NCBI GenBank assembly: GCA_036847245.1
Contig: DAIUAL010000114.1
Span: 1-10,712, forward strand
Direction: 5' to 3'
Origin: UBA4661 sp002405405
GTDB taxonomy: Bacteria; Bacteroidota; Ignavibacteria; Kapaibacteriales; UBA4661
Length of the DNA: 10,712 bases
The translations under genes and the position numbers were made by a program. The notes beneath the pieces are model-generated. The model had not been told where the DNA came from. It saw nothing but the letters and a program-made list of their open reading frames with translations, and ran no database searches. Shown one piece after another: positions 1 through 6,990 of the stretch; position 1 is the stretch's first letter; every line of letters begins with the position of its first letter.

Positions 1-19
1 ACTTTTCAAGGGAATGCGG

Positions 20-1390
20 TTACTTCTCAATAATCACCACTTCGGTGCGGCGGTTAAGTTTGCGCCCGAACTCAGTATTGTTGTCGCCAATAGGTTTGCG
101 CTTGCCGAAACCGATAGCGATAATCCGCTTGGCACTTATGCCCTTGGTGATGAGATAGTCTTTGGCGGCAGAGGCACGCTGTTGCGAGAGCTTGAGATTC
201 ACGGCATCACCACCGGCGGCATCGGTGTGACCTTCAATTTTGACACGCACTTTTGGCATTCTCTGCATGAATTCAGCAATACGGTCGAGTTCAGGAACAG
301 ATTTGCGGAGCGTGGATTGATTAAACCCAAAGAGCAGATTCTCGATGATAATCGTGCGACCAACCTGCAAAATCGGAATCGTTCGCCGAACCAATTCCAC
401 CCTGTCTTTCAAAATGGCGACATTGATCGAATCCGGCAACATGGGCGTACCACTCGTGTAGCGAATCGCATAAAGCGGTTGCACTTGTCCAATGAAATTA
501 TCCACCACACTGCTGAAATCTTGCCGAATATTGAACACTGTTCCTCGCGTAGCTTTGGCAATGTCGGTGTACTGGCTGAAGCGTTCGGGAACAACACAAA
601 ATACCCGTACATTCGACGATTGTAATTCCCGAATCGAGGATTCTTTGGTCATTGTAGTCGTGCCGACTCCCTGCTCGCCCGCTTGATGAAAAGGTGCATC
701 CGTAATGAGCAAAATCACTTTATGGACATTCGGGCGGAATTGTAGTTGACTCGAAGATCGCAGGGCTTCGAGAGCATTTTCTTTTTCATCGAGACCACCT
801 TGCGCACGAACTTTTTCCATCCATGACAAAAATTCACGAACATCGCCCGTGGGCTGATGCGTACGGACAATCGAATCATTGAACAGAACCAAACCCAAGC
901 GATACTCAATGCCACGCCGAACAAGATTCTCGGTAAAGCGAACAACATTGTTGCGTACCGCTTCGATGAGTGCCTGCATCGAACCCGTAATATCAACGGC
1001 AAAAATGAAGTCCACTCCTGTTTTTTCGCCCGACATGAGCCGTTCAGTAGAAAGAATTTTTTTTTCGATGCCATTTTCCATGACCGTAAGGTCATGAGCG
1101 CGAAGTGTATCAAGCGGTTTGCCGGTGAGCGATTGTACTTCGACAATCACGCGAACATCCGGAAATCGAGTAATGTCGGCTGATTTAATGGATAATGATA
1201 CATCGCTGGTATTGGTGCGCACTTCTGTTTGTTGAAGTGGTGCTTGGCGAAGTGTGTCATTCTTAGAAAAAGCCCCTGACTCATATAAGGAATAGTGATT
1301 CACAAGAGCGAGGAAACTCTCCGCAGATAACCGTGTAGATGGAATGATTCCCAGCAGAACGAGAAAAAGGAAAGCATATCGGGTCATCAT
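20..1390 (-). CDS. Secreted VWA-domain protein with C-terminal OmpA peptidoglycan-binding domain
   Basis: The start chosen is the ATG at 1390, which gives 456 residues. It forms an ATGA overlap with the stop of the upstream hydrolase, and it puts a signal peptide (about residues 1-23, hydrophobic FLFLVLLGII, probable cleavage after RLSA) at the N-terminus. The longer frame starts at a TTG at 1432 and is unlikely. Residues about 65-120 form a beta-rich VWFA-related lead-in ending in DLTVMENG. A von Willebrand A domain follows (about 124-307) with the MIDAS motif DITGS at 133-137, where Thr replaces the usual Ser of DxSGS, and the second Asp in LLITDAP near 230. The OmpA-C domain (about 350-456) carries GHTD (387-390), LSQQRA (401-406) and NRRTEV (446-451). 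Asp390 and Arg405 have the spacing of the peptidoglycan-contacting pair of OmpA. Inference: an exported envelope protein anchored to peptidoglycan that binds a partner through its VWA domain. The partner is unknown. There is no lipobox Cys and no beta-barrel. Confidence 0.9.
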   Translation of the reverse strand: MMTRYAFLFLVLLGIIPSTRLSAESFLALVNHYSLYESGAFSKNDTLRQAPLQQTEVRTNTSDVSLSIKSADITRFPDVRVIVEVQSLTGKPLDTLRAHDLTVMENGIEKKILSTERLMSGEKTGVDFIFAVDITGSMQALIEAVRNNVVRFTENLVRRGIEYRLGLVLFNDSIVRTHQPTGDVREFLSWMEKVRAQGGLDEKENALEALRSSSQLQFRPNVHKVILLITDAPFHQAGEQGVGTTTMTKESSIRELQSSNVRVFCVVPERFSQYTDIAKATRGTVFNIRQDFSSVVDNFIGQVQPLYAIRYTSGTPMLPDSINVAILKDRVELVRRTIPILQVGRTIIIENLLFGFNQSTLRKSVPELDRIAEFMQRMPKVRVKIEGHTDAAGGDAVNLKLSQQRASAAKDYLITKGISAKRIIAIGFGKRKPIGDNNTEFGRKLNRRTEVVIIEK

Positions 1391-2121
1391 GGCACCCACT
1401 CCAGATACATTTTTTTGAATTCTCTGCTCCAAAAGAGTTCGTTGTGTTTGCCACGGTCGCGGACAATCACTTTCATCATCGCATCGTGAATACCTTTGTT
1501 CTTGAGAGCATGGTATGTTTGCTCCAAGGTGTGACGCATAAATCGGCTTTCGGTAGCGCTACCCGACACATACCATCGGATATGATGCGGACTGCCTGCA
1601 AAGGGTTCATGTAAAATCTGAGGATTAAACCAAAAAGCCGGCGAAAAAATGCCGATTTTCCCAAAAATTTGGGGATACTTCAAGGCAGCATAATATGTAA
1701 TCAATCCACCCATCGAACTGCCGACCATCCATGTGTGCTCCGGTTCGGCGAGTGTCCGGTAATGCGTATCAATAAATGGTTTCAGCGTATTAACAACAAA
1801 ATCAAGGTATTTTCCGCCATTCCCACCGCCCTCGGCACCACGCGGAAAAGGCGAGTATTCTCCCAAGCGCAGTGCCTGACCATTATCAATACCTACGACA
1901 ATAGCATGTTTGCGAACAGGCATTTTATCGATCATTGCACCGACAAGCCACGGACGTGCATACGCCGTCGAGGCATCAAACACATTCTGTCCGTCGTGCA
2001 TGTAGATGACTGAGTAGTGCCGTGGCTCTTTGGAATTCATGTAGCTTGGTGGCACATATACTCGAATAGTGCGGTGCTGAACACCAAGAGCAGGAATATC
2101 GAAATGATGGTAATAGAGCAT
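1387..2121 (-). CDS. Alpha/beta hydrolase, putative esterase D (Fes/IroE-like) family
   Basis: The product has 244 residues and begins at the ATG at 2121. No Shine-Dalgarno sequence is visible. The fold signatures of the putative-esterase family are present: an early RVYVPPSY strand, VIYMHDGQNVF (38-48, the oxyanion-side loop), the nucleophile elbow GSSMGG (134-139, Ser136) and a late GKHNE whose His226 is the likely catalytic histidine. The acid is less clear; residues in GSATES (187-192) sit where it is expected. There is no signal peptide, so a cytoplasmic enzyme is likely. Known members hydrolyse trilactone siderophores, S-formylglutathione, glycerophospho-lipids or acyl esters, and the substrate here cannot be told. 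Its stop overlaps the start of the VWA-OmpA gene by 4 bp, so the two are probably translated together, although no functional link is known to me. The SDR gene lies 94 bp upstream on the same strand. Confidence 0.85.
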   Translation of the reverse strand: MLYYHHFDIPALGVQHRTIRVYVPPSYMNSKEPRHYSVIYMHDGQNVFDASTAYARPWLVGAMIDKMPVRKHAIVVGIDNGQALRLGEYSPFPRGAEGGGNGGKYLDFVVNTLKPFIDTHYRTLAEPEHTWMVGSSMGGLITYYAALKYPQIFGKIGIFSPAFWFNPQILHEPFAGSPHHIRWYVSGSATESRFMRHTLEQTYHALKNKGIHDAMMKVIVRDRGKHNELFWSREFKKMYLEWVP

Positions 2122-2215
2122 ACAGCGGAGAGAAGAAGCGCGATCAAAAAATCAATGATTGGCGTGTGGAAGAGATGAAAAAGGATGAGTTTGTCATGGC
2201 TGACTTCAAGTGCCG

Positions 2216-3094
2216 TTATGCGGATTCCACCTCGTCTTCAATGACCACAGGGTCTTGTGCCAAGGCACGTTCGATGTATGCTTCGCTGATGGCGCGGAGA
2301 TCGCGTGCTTTTTGCATGTCAGCGGCAAGTGGCGATACCTGTGCAACCTGCGAATCGACAAAGTATTCGCCGGTAATGTGGTCGATCGACTGTGCCGTTG
2401 CCAAGTGAATCGTTGTTTTTGCGCCTTCTTCAGGGCTTTTGAGAAATAACTTACCTAACCACACCAATGGTTTGGGGAATGTGTGAAAGAGATTGGTTGC
2501 AATCACGCCCGGATGCAAACAATTCACTGTTACCCGCGAGCCGCGTAATTCTTCCGCTAAATCCCGTGTAAAAAGGATATTCATCAGTTTGGACTGCCCA
2601 TATGCCATCGAGTGCCGAAAATGTACCTTCATTTCAGGATCATTGAGGTCAAGTGTCGCACGTTCATGAGCACGTGAAGCAACATTGATAATTCGTGCCG
2701 GAGCAGAATTTTTCAGGAGTGGAAGCAATCGTCGTGTGAGTAAGTATGGTGCAAGATGGTTCACAGCAAACATCAGTTCAATACCATCGTGCGACAGTCG
2801 GCGCGAAGTTTCCCACACACCGGCATTGTTAATAAGAATATGTAAAGCAGAAGTACGCCGAAGGATATTGTCGCAGAGTGTATTCACAGAGTGTAGCGAT
2901 GCCAAATTGCATTCAAGCATTGTTACCGAGCCACCATTGCTGTGGTGTGCGATTTCCGCACGAACACGATCGCCTCGCTGAGGGTTGCGTGCCGTAAAGA
3001 TGATATTCGCACCTTTACGTGCCAGCTCAAGAGCAGTCGCTTTGCCGATACCATTGGTAGCACCCGTGATAAGAACGGTCTTTCCTTGCAACAT
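2216..3094 (-). CDS. Short-chain dehydrogenase/reductase, retinol-dehydrogenase-like
   Basis: This is a classical-type SDR. With the ATG at 3094 as start it has 292 residues; a TTG at 3103 would add three. Numbering from the TTG, the Rossmann cofactor motif is TGATNGIG (13-20), the structural motif is NNAG (92-95), and the catalytic residues are Asn115, Ser143, Tyr168 and Lys172 (YGQSK), followed by the LHPGV segment (197-201). An Arg in FTARN (36-40) after the second beta strand suggests NADP(H) preference. The block with TNLF after the PG motif and the long C-terminal tail recall the RDH11-14/WWOX-like branch, which reduces aldehydes or retinoids in eukaryotes. In bacteria the substrate is usually unknown. 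It lies 45 bp downstream of the small conserved-looking gene and 94 bp upstream of the esterase, and may share a transcript with them. All catalytic residues are intact. Confidence 0.88.
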   Translation of the reverse strand: MLQGKTVLITGATNGIGKATALELARKGANIIFTARNPQRGDRVRAEIAHHSNGGSVTMLECNLASLHSVNTLCDNILRRTSALHILINNAGVWETSRRLSHDGIELMFAVNHLAPYLLTRRLLPLLKNSAPARIINVASRAHERATLDLNDPEMKVHFRHSMAYGQSKLMNILFTRDLAEELRGSRVTVNCLHPGVIATNLFHTFPKPLVWLGKLFLKSPEEGAKTTIHLATAQSIDHITGEYFVDSQVAQVSPLAADMQKARDLRAISEAYIERALAQDPVVIEDEVESA

Positions 3095-3139
3095 ACGAGT
3101 CAAAAAAGAAGAGTCGAAAAATATACAGTCGAGGGAATA

Positions 3140-3406
3140 TTAATTCTCTGCTGATTTGCCCTGTTGCCGTTCGATGAGCGAGCGTAAGGAGGGCTTAATC
3201 GTAACTGTATCGAGTGGAAACGTCGAAAGAGCAAGTGCGAGCGTCGCTACACGGCTTTCAACAGGAACAGTTTTGTTGATGATGATCATTTTTTGGTCAC
3301 GGAGAATGCAATAGCCACCGCCAAAATTGCCCTTTTCAGCACGGACGGTTACACCCATACGCTCGGCAAGAGCTTTTAATTCATCGAAAGTATTATCGTA
3401 ATTCAT
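3140..3406 (-). CDS. Small hypothetical protein, 88 aa
   Basis: I do not recognise a named family. The ATG at 3406 gives 88 residues; the TTG at 3412 would add two. The sequence reads as a compact alpha/beta protein: an N-terminal helix (DELKALAERMGV, 8-19), a Gly-rich turn and strand (GNFGGGYCILRD, 27-38), a strand with MIIINKTVP (40-48), then a helix (VESRVATLALALSTF) and a final helix (LRSLIERQ). The layout of a GGxC strand followed by an INK strand and a long helix resembles small uncharacterised proteins I associate with Bacteroidota and Chlorobiota genomes, but this is from memory. There are no catalytic motifs, membrane segments or signal peptide. It is the first gene of the minus-strand run downstream of the 374-bp gap and lies just before the SDR gene. 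Confidence 0.7.
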   Translation of the reverse strand: MNYDNTFDELKALAERMGVTVRAEKGNFGGGYCILRDQKMIIINKTVPVESRVATLALALSTFPLDTVTIKPSLRSLIERQQGKSAEN

Positions 3407-3780
3407 AGGCAATCAAAAGCGGAAAACTCTATATGCAAAACAGAGCATCAGGCTACTCATCATGATGGTTATTCATACCCTCGCAAAACAAGCGAGACCG
3501 AAAACCAATCTTTGGAGCAAGCCACTATCCATGCTTGTAGCAGCAAATGCTACAAGAACATATGCTCGGAAAAAATAAGGAATGCAAAAACACATAACTA
3601 TAAAGGGCGAAGTTCACGCCAACTGCACGGCATCATCTTCGCTCGGTGCGCAAGCAGATTGCTGCATATTTGCCTGCACGGGAATTGACAAATTCATAAA
3701 AGAAACTCACATTTCCGCAAAAACATCTCAAAAAACTTTTCAACACCAAGCCAAATCCTACCCTACCGATAGTGCTCAGG
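3407..3780. other. Intergenic gap between fabF and the small gene
   Basis: This stretch of 374 bp has no convincing gene. The plus-strand frame crossing it (about 3582-3809) has a low-complexity composition rich in Ser, Ala and Gln and runs antisense into the end of fabF. The only structure noted is the perfect hairpin at 3534-3556 and a weaker 5-bp inverted repeat CTCGC/GCGAG at 3480-3496. The promoter of the 88-aa gene may lie here, but I found no clear TAnnTTTG match. Confidence 0.5.
3534..3556. repeat. Perfect 9-bp inverted repeat (hairpin)
   Basis: CTTGTAGCA at 3534-3542 is exactly complementary to TGCTACAAG at 3548-3556, with a 5-nt loop GCAAA. On the minus strand it lies about 225 bp after the fabF stop and about 130 bp before the next gene. 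There is no T-run on either side, so a simple intrinsic terminator is not well supported. It could be an mRNA-stabilising hairpin or an operator. Confidence 0.5.
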
Positions 3781-5034
3781 TTATGCTTCAAATTGCTTCA
3801 TCGCAATGACTGCGACATGACCACCAAAACCAAAGGTATTGCTCATTGCCGCACGAATAGGTTTGTGGATAGCAACATTTGGTGTGAGTTGCATTCCTGC
3901 AGGAATAGCATCATCGGGTGTTTGCAAATTGATTGTTGGCGGCACAAAACCATCTTGCATCGCAAGTACGGTCGCGACTGCTTCGATAGCTCCTGCTGCA
4001 CCAAGCAAATGCCCCGTCATAGATTTTGTTGCACTGACATGCATATTGCCCACATGATCGCCAAACACGGTCGCAATGGCTTTCGACTCGCTGGGGTCGC
4101 CTACGGGGGTCGATGTTGCGTGCATGTTGATGTAGTCAATGTCGGTTGGTGCAAGTCCTGCCTCGCGGAGTGCTTCGCGCATACCAAGCACCGCGCCCAA
4201 TCCTTCAGGATGGGTTGCCGCCATGTGAAAAGCGTCTGCCGCTGCGCCGCCACCGACCACTTCGGCATAAATTCTCGCACCGCGACTGAGCGCATGTTCG
4301 AGTTCTTCGAGAACCAAGCCACCTGCACCTTCGCCGGCAACAAAGCCATCACGATCTTTGTCGAAAGGACGTGATGCCTGTTCAGGTGCATCATTGCGTT
4401 CCGAGAGCGCTTTCATCGCGGAGAATCCGCCGATGCTTGCCGGAGTAATACTTGCCTCCGAGCCACCGGCGACTACCGCATTTGCTTTGCCAAGACGGAT
4501 AAAGTTAAAAGCATCAATGAGTGCATGGCTGGAAGAAGCACAAGCAGAGACCGGCGTGAAATTTACACCATGCAAACCATAGCGAATCGAAATCAGACCC
4601 GATGCCATGTTTGCAATCATTTTAGGAATAAAGAAAGGATTGAATCGCGGAACGAAGTTGTTTTTTACCAAGCCGATGACCTGTTCCTCGAAGGTTCCTA
4701 AGCCACCGATACCGGATGACCAGATCACGCCAATGCGCGTACGATCAACCGTGTCGAGATTCATGCCGGAGTCAGTTATAGCTTCTGTTGCCGCCGCCAT
4801 CGCAAACTGTGCGTATAAATCAACTTTTTGTGCCTCTTTGCGGTCGAAGACTGACAAGGGGTCGAATCCCTTGACTTCGCACGCAAAGCGCGTTTTGTAA
4901 TTGGTGGCATCGAAGCGGGTAATGGAAGCAGCACCGCTTTTGCCGGAAAGTAATCCGTGTTTGTATTCAGCGAGATTGTTGCCAATCGGGGTGAGTGCAC
5001 CCATTCCGGTAATAACGACACGTTTGAGTTGCAT
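3781..5034 (-). CDS. fabF: 3-oxoacyl-[acyl-carrier-protein] synthase II (FabF)
   Basis: FabF condenses malonyl-ACP with a growing acyl-ACP in the cytoplasmic type II fatty-acid elongation cycle. The ATG at 5034 gives 417 residues, close to the usual length of about 413, and begins with the typical MQLKRVVITGMG. A TTG at 5076 would add a false hydrophobic leader and is rejected. The catalytic set is complete and lies two residues after the E. coli numbering: nucleophile Cys165 in VSACASSSHA, His305 in NMHATSTPVGD, Lys337 and His342 in KSMTGHLLGAAGA, and the gating Phe401 in NTFGFGGH. It reads HATSTPVGDPSE where many homologues have HGTSTP, a modest variant. The gene is not followed by other fatty-acid genes here; its acpP partner may lie elsewhere. 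A TATATTTG promoter element lies about 50 bp upstream, and its whole leader is duplicated 3.7 kb away. Confidence 0.97.
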   Translation of the reverse strand: MQLKRVVITGMGALTPIGNNLAEYKHGLLSGKSGAASITRFDATNYKTRFACEVKGFDPLSVFDRKEAQKVDLYAQFAMAAATEAITDSGMNLDTVDRTRIGVIWSSGIGGLGTFEEQVIGLVKNNFVPRFNPFFIPKMIANMASGLISIRYGLHGVNFTPVSACASSSHALIDAFNFIRLGKANAVVAGGSEASITPASIGGFSAMKALSERNDAPEQASRPFDKDRDGFVAGEGAGGLVLEELEHALSRGARIYAEVVGGGAAADAFHMAATHPEGLGAVLGMREALREAGLAPTDIDYINMHATSTPVGDPSESKAIATVFGDHVGNMHVSATKSMTGHLLGAAGAIEAVATVLAMQDGFVPPTINLQTPDDAIPAGMQLTPNVAIHKPIRAAMSNTFGFGGHVAVIAMKQFEA

Positions 5035-5041
5035 AGAGCAG

Positions 5042-5128
5042 AAGAAAAAAGGAAACGAAAACAGAAGAATCAACAATCACAAGAGACAAATATACCGAGT
5101 TTGCGGGGTTTTTAGGGTGTTTTTTTGT
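5042..5128. repeat. Leader direct repeat, copy A (fabF upstream region)
   Basis: This 87-bp stretch recurs in the same orientation at 8771-8858. Both copies share long exact runs, for example the segment starting GGAAACGAAAACAGAAGAAT and the segment TATACCGAGTTTGC, and both end in GTGTTTTTTTGT. By eye they differ by four substitutions and a few one-base indels. Similarity stops sharply at both ends. This copy is the promoter and leader of fabF. Confidence 0.9.
5087..5094 (-). promoter_or_regulatory. Bacteroidota-type -7 element of fabF (TATATTTG)
   Basis: On the minus strand the sequence reads TATATTTG, an exact match to the TAnnTTTG -7 consensus of Bacteroidota. It would place the transcript start near 5080, with a leader of about 45 nt before the fabF ATG. 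A matching -33 TTG is not evident at the usual distance. In the duplicated leader copy at 8771-8858 the same position reads TATATTCG, which breaks the consensus. Confidence 0.5.
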
Positions 5129-5277
5129 TTCTGAGTGGTCTCTGTGCGATGCGTGGAGGATGCTGCTTTAACTTTAATAAGATGATGGCATTCCGTGTGT
5201 AATAGTACAAGCAATCCGTACGTTGATTACAAATAACAATGTAGGTTTTGGAGGTTGAATCGATAAAGCCGATGCTG

Positions 5278-5290
5278 ATTGTTAAACAAT
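5278..5290. repeat. Short odd palindrome ATTGTT-A-AACAAT
   Basis: A 13-bp perfect palindrome with a central unpaired base lies in the divergent space between fabF and the MarR gene, about 60 bp upstream of the MarR promoter elements. It could be a regulator site, but at this length in AT-rich DNA it may be chance. Confidence 0.25.
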
Positions 5291-5348
5291 TATCCCACAT
5301 TAATGCACGCAAAATGAGTTTTGTAGAGATAATATTATTAGAACTAAA

Positions 5349-5402
5349 TACTTGTAGATAAAACTAATTTTATTATTTTTGAACGAATTGTTATTACAAG
5401 TA
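5349..5402. promoter_or_regulatory. Candidate MarR operator pair TACTTGTA / TACAAGTA
   Basis: TACTTGTA at 5349-5356 overlaps the -33 element and its exact reverse complement TACAAGTA at 5395-5402 lies just after the expected transcript start. Flanking bases extend the similarity (each 8-mer is followed, on its own reading strand, by ATAA, with one extra G in the left copy). Each site is itself nearly symmetric (TAC-TT-GTA). MarR-family proteins commonly bind such palindromes over their own promoter, so autorepression is inferred. TACTTG alone recurs at 5909-5914, upstream of the membrane-protein gene. Confidence 0.45.
5352..5381 (+). promoter_or_regulatory. Bacteroidota-type promoter of the MarR gene
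   Basis: TTG at 5352-5354 and TATTTTTG (TAnnTTTG) at 5374-5381 are separated by 19 bp, the classical Bacteroidota spacing of the -33 and -7 elements. The transcript would begin near 5387 and have a leader of about 25 nt before the ATG at 5412. Confidence 0.6.
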
Positions 5403-5411
5403 CAGCACATT

Positions 5412-5864
5412 ATGGCATCAATAGAAGAAGAAATAAAGCAATCACGATTTCTCAATGAACAGGTGAAGAGCAATATCAATATACTCTTTACGGCTAATTG
5501 GCTTTACAATAAAATTTCTCAAATTTTAAAGCCATTTAATCTTACGCACGAACAGTTTAATGTTCTGAGAATTTTAAAAGGCAGTCACCCCAATAGTATG
5601 TGTCAGAAAGACATATTATCTCGGATGATTGCCCCAAATTCGAATGTAACGCTGATTGTTAAGAAGTTAGTCGCAAAAAAACTCATCGTTGTTCTTCAGT
5701 CACAAGCAGATAAACGAGAATATCAAATTGATATTACATCTGAGGGCATCGACATATTGCAAGATATAGAAAAAATAATGTATACTCATGCTGACCGACT
5801 TAACAATCTGAGTATATCGGAAGCATTCCACCTGAATGCTTTACTCGACAAACTTCGCGGATAA
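5412..5864 (+). CDS. MarR-family winged-helix transcriptional regulator
   Basis: The ATG at 5412 gives 150 residues, the normal MarR size; the frame can be extended only to a TTG at 5379 that lies inside the -7 element, which rules that start out. The N-terminal helix (about 1-40) serves dimerisation. The winged helix spans about 45-115: LTHEQFNVLRIL, the recognition region MIAPNSNVTLIVKKLVAKKL, and the wing DKREYQIDITSEG (100-112), which matches the family pattern DxRxxxxxLTxxG with Ile for Leu. A C-terminal dimer helix ends LLDKLRG. These regulators are usually repressors released by small phenolic or oxidant ligands; the ligand here is unknown. It is followed 127 bp later by the membrane-protein gene on the same strand, its likely target or operon partner. 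The DNA here is markedly more AT-rich than fabF. Confidence 0.88.
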   Translation: MASIEEEIKQSRFLNEQVKSNINILFTANWLYNKISQILKPFNLTHEQFNVLRILKGSHPNSMCQKDILSRMIAPNSNVTLIVKKLVAKKLIVVLQSQADKREYQIDITSEGIDILQDIEKIMYTHADRLNNLSISEAFHLNALLDKLRG

Positions 5865-5991
5865 TATTTTCTATAATAGTTGTATGTATAGCTAAAATTA
5901 AAACTATTTACTTGATGCTGACAGAGCATATTCATCGTTTGGAGAGCATTCGTACTTTTTCCATTTTTTACCACAATCAAGGTTTATTTCC

Positions 5992-6393
5992 ATGAGTAAT
6001 CAAGTATCCACAAAGCAGATTCTCGTGGCGGGAGCGATAGCCGGAGTCGTATCGGCGGTCATCAATGCTATTCTGTTTTTCGTTTTCCACTCTGCGGGCA
6101 TTATTTCTGATGCCATTTTCGTTCAGCCCAATCAACCGCTGACGATTGTTCCGGTTATTGTCTCGAGCATCATTCCTTCGATTCTTGGGGCATGTGTCTT
6201 TCTCTTGTTGAAAAAATTCACTCAAAATAGCTTTAAACTTTTCAGCATTCTTGCCGTTGTTTTAACGGTGTTGTCCTTTGCAAGTCCATTTATGGCAGTA
6301 CCTAATATGCCTATACTGTATGGTTCAGTTCTCGATGTCATGCACATTGTAGTGGTAGGTTCTTTGTTGTTTTTTCTGAAAAAGCACCAATAA
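5992..6393 (+). CDS. Four-helix membrane protein, DUF6069-like
   Basis: The ATG at 5992 gives 133 residues, with a weak AAGG 9 nt upstream as a possible ribosome site. Four hydrophobic segments are visible: about 9-33, 51-73, 82-102 and 112-129, with a short N-terminal tail and a basic C-terminus KKHQ. Segment order, the AGAIAGVVSAVINAILFF start, the IIPSILGA second helix and the final VMHIVV helix resemble the DUF6069 family of small membrane proteins, function unknown. It follows the MarR gene and could be controlled by it; such pairs often concern efflux or stress, but nothing in the sequence proves that. The last 65 bp of coding sequence plus the next 3 bp are duplicated at 8425-8492. This end sits exactly at the edge of the AraC-VOC-TfoX block, so the gene's 3' end appears to be an insertion junction. 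Confidence 0.75.
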   Translation: MSNQVSTKQILVAGAIAGVVSAVINAILFFVFHSAGIISDAIFVQPNQPLTIVPVIVSSIIPSILGACVFLLLKKFTQNSFKLFSILAVVLTVLSFASPFMAVPNMPILYGSVLDVMHIVVVGSLLFFLKKHQ

Positions 6394-6396
6394 CAT
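6329..6396. repeat. 68-bp direct repeat, copy A (3' end of membrane gene)
   Basis: From TTCTCGATGTCATG to CACCAATAACAT this stretch recurs at 8425-8492 in the same orientation at a constant offset of 2096 bp. There is a single mismatch, T at 6356 against C at 8452, which changes Val to Ala in the encoded helix. Similarity ends abruptly on both sides. It contains the last 21 codons and the stop of the membrane-protein gene. Confidence 0.95.
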
Positions 6397-6592
6397 CGCT
6401 TTGTAGATCAAGTAAATGCTTTTCTGCGTTCAAAGAGAGTATGGGGAATAAACGATTTACCCCGTGCATTTTCCATGCAAAATATGCATCATCAATAATG
6501 GTGCGGTGGAATTTCCTGCGGTCATAGTCTGTTGGACATAAATGTCGATAAACAAAGTCTTCGAATTCTTTGCGACATTCTTTTCTCGACAA
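6397..6592 (-). pseudogene. Truncated gene fragment, about 65 codons
   Basis: The minus-strand frame reads like real protein: FEDFVYRHLCPTDYDRR, FHRTIIDDAYFAWKMHG and LFPILSLNAEKHLLDL, with mixed charged and aromatic residues. But it has no good start: the only option upstream is a TTG at 6592, six codons after a stop. Its C-terminal end runs straight into the 68-bp repeat, where the frame becomes the antisense of the membrane-protein gene. I read it as the internal remnant of a gene cut by the event that made the repeat junction. The family is not recognised. It lies downstream of the TfoX-like gene and might once have been the last gene of that operon. An alternative is a chance open frame. 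Confidence 0.4.
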
Positions 6593-6633
6593 CGATCCTG
6601 TTTTTGCCTATATATTTTGCTGTGTTCAGCTGT

Positions 6634-6981
6634 TCATTTTTTCTTTTTCGATTTCCTTGAAACCTTGTTGTAGTCGAGACATATAGTCATAAAATACTCA
6701 AAGTCTTTTCTGTGCTTCAATCCTTCCGAGTGTATGTAGCAGTATCCTTTATATTCCCTGCCTTTCATTAACATTCTCTCGTAACCATGTTTCTCTGACA
6801 GACCTTCTTGTAGTTTTGGGTCAAAACGCAACATTAAACTTTCCCCACGCACACAGACACAAGTCTTGCCATTTACCATAAAATTCAATACGGCAAACAT
6901 TTCCTTTTCTTCAATTTCAATGTCCGGAATCTGAACAAGAAATTCCCTGACTTGATTGACAAGACTTGTGTCGTAAGCCAT
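6634..6981 (-). CDS. TfoX N-terminal-domain family protein
   Basis: The ATG at 6979-6981 gives 115 residues. The pattern MAYD...EFLVQIPDIEIEEKEMFAVLNFMVNGK (1-39), followed by CVCVRGESLMLRFDP and KGYCYIHSEGL (78-88), matches the TfoX/Sxy N-terminal domain family (typically EKKMFGGLAFMVNGKMCVGV). The Lys-rich tail (KSKKKK) is frequent in stand-alone members. In gammaproteobacteria TfoX/Sxy controls competence through CRP, but single-domain proteins such as this one have no established role, so no competence function is claimed. Two of the usual glycines in MFGGLAF are replaced (MFAVLNF). It starts 9 bp after the VOC gene stop, so the two surely share a transcript. Confidence 0.8.
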   Translation of the reverse strand: MAYDTSLVNQVREFLVQIPDIEIEEKEMFAVLNFMVNGKTCVCVRGESLMLRFDPKLQEGLSEKHGYERMLMKGREYKGYCYIHSEGLKHRKDFEYFMTICLDYNKVSRKSKKKK

Positions 6982-6990
6982 AATGAAAAA

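Noticed and set aside
14..625. Long plus-strand frame of 203 codons at the left edge
   Set aside because: It is the antisense shadow of the VWA-OmpA gene, whose motifs are unambiguous.
3582..3809. Plus-strand open frame of 75 codons in the gap after fabF
   Set aside because: Composition is Ser/Ala/Gln-rich and patternless, it overlaps the fabF end antisense, and no ribosome site or family motif is seen.
5035..5076. Hydrophobic N-terminal extension of FabF that looks like a signal peptide
   Set aside because: It begins at a TTG, translates the leader repeat region, and FabF proteins start at the MQLKRVVITG equivalent in the cytoplasm.
5112..5312. Minus-strand frame of 66 codons between fabF and the MarR gene
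   Set aside because: It lies over the fabF promoter and leader repeat, and its residues show no protein-like pattern.
6634..6981. Competence regulation by the TfoX-like protein
   Set aside because: Only the N-terminal domain is present, outside gammaproteobacteria, and no competence genes are nearby, so the role is not supported.
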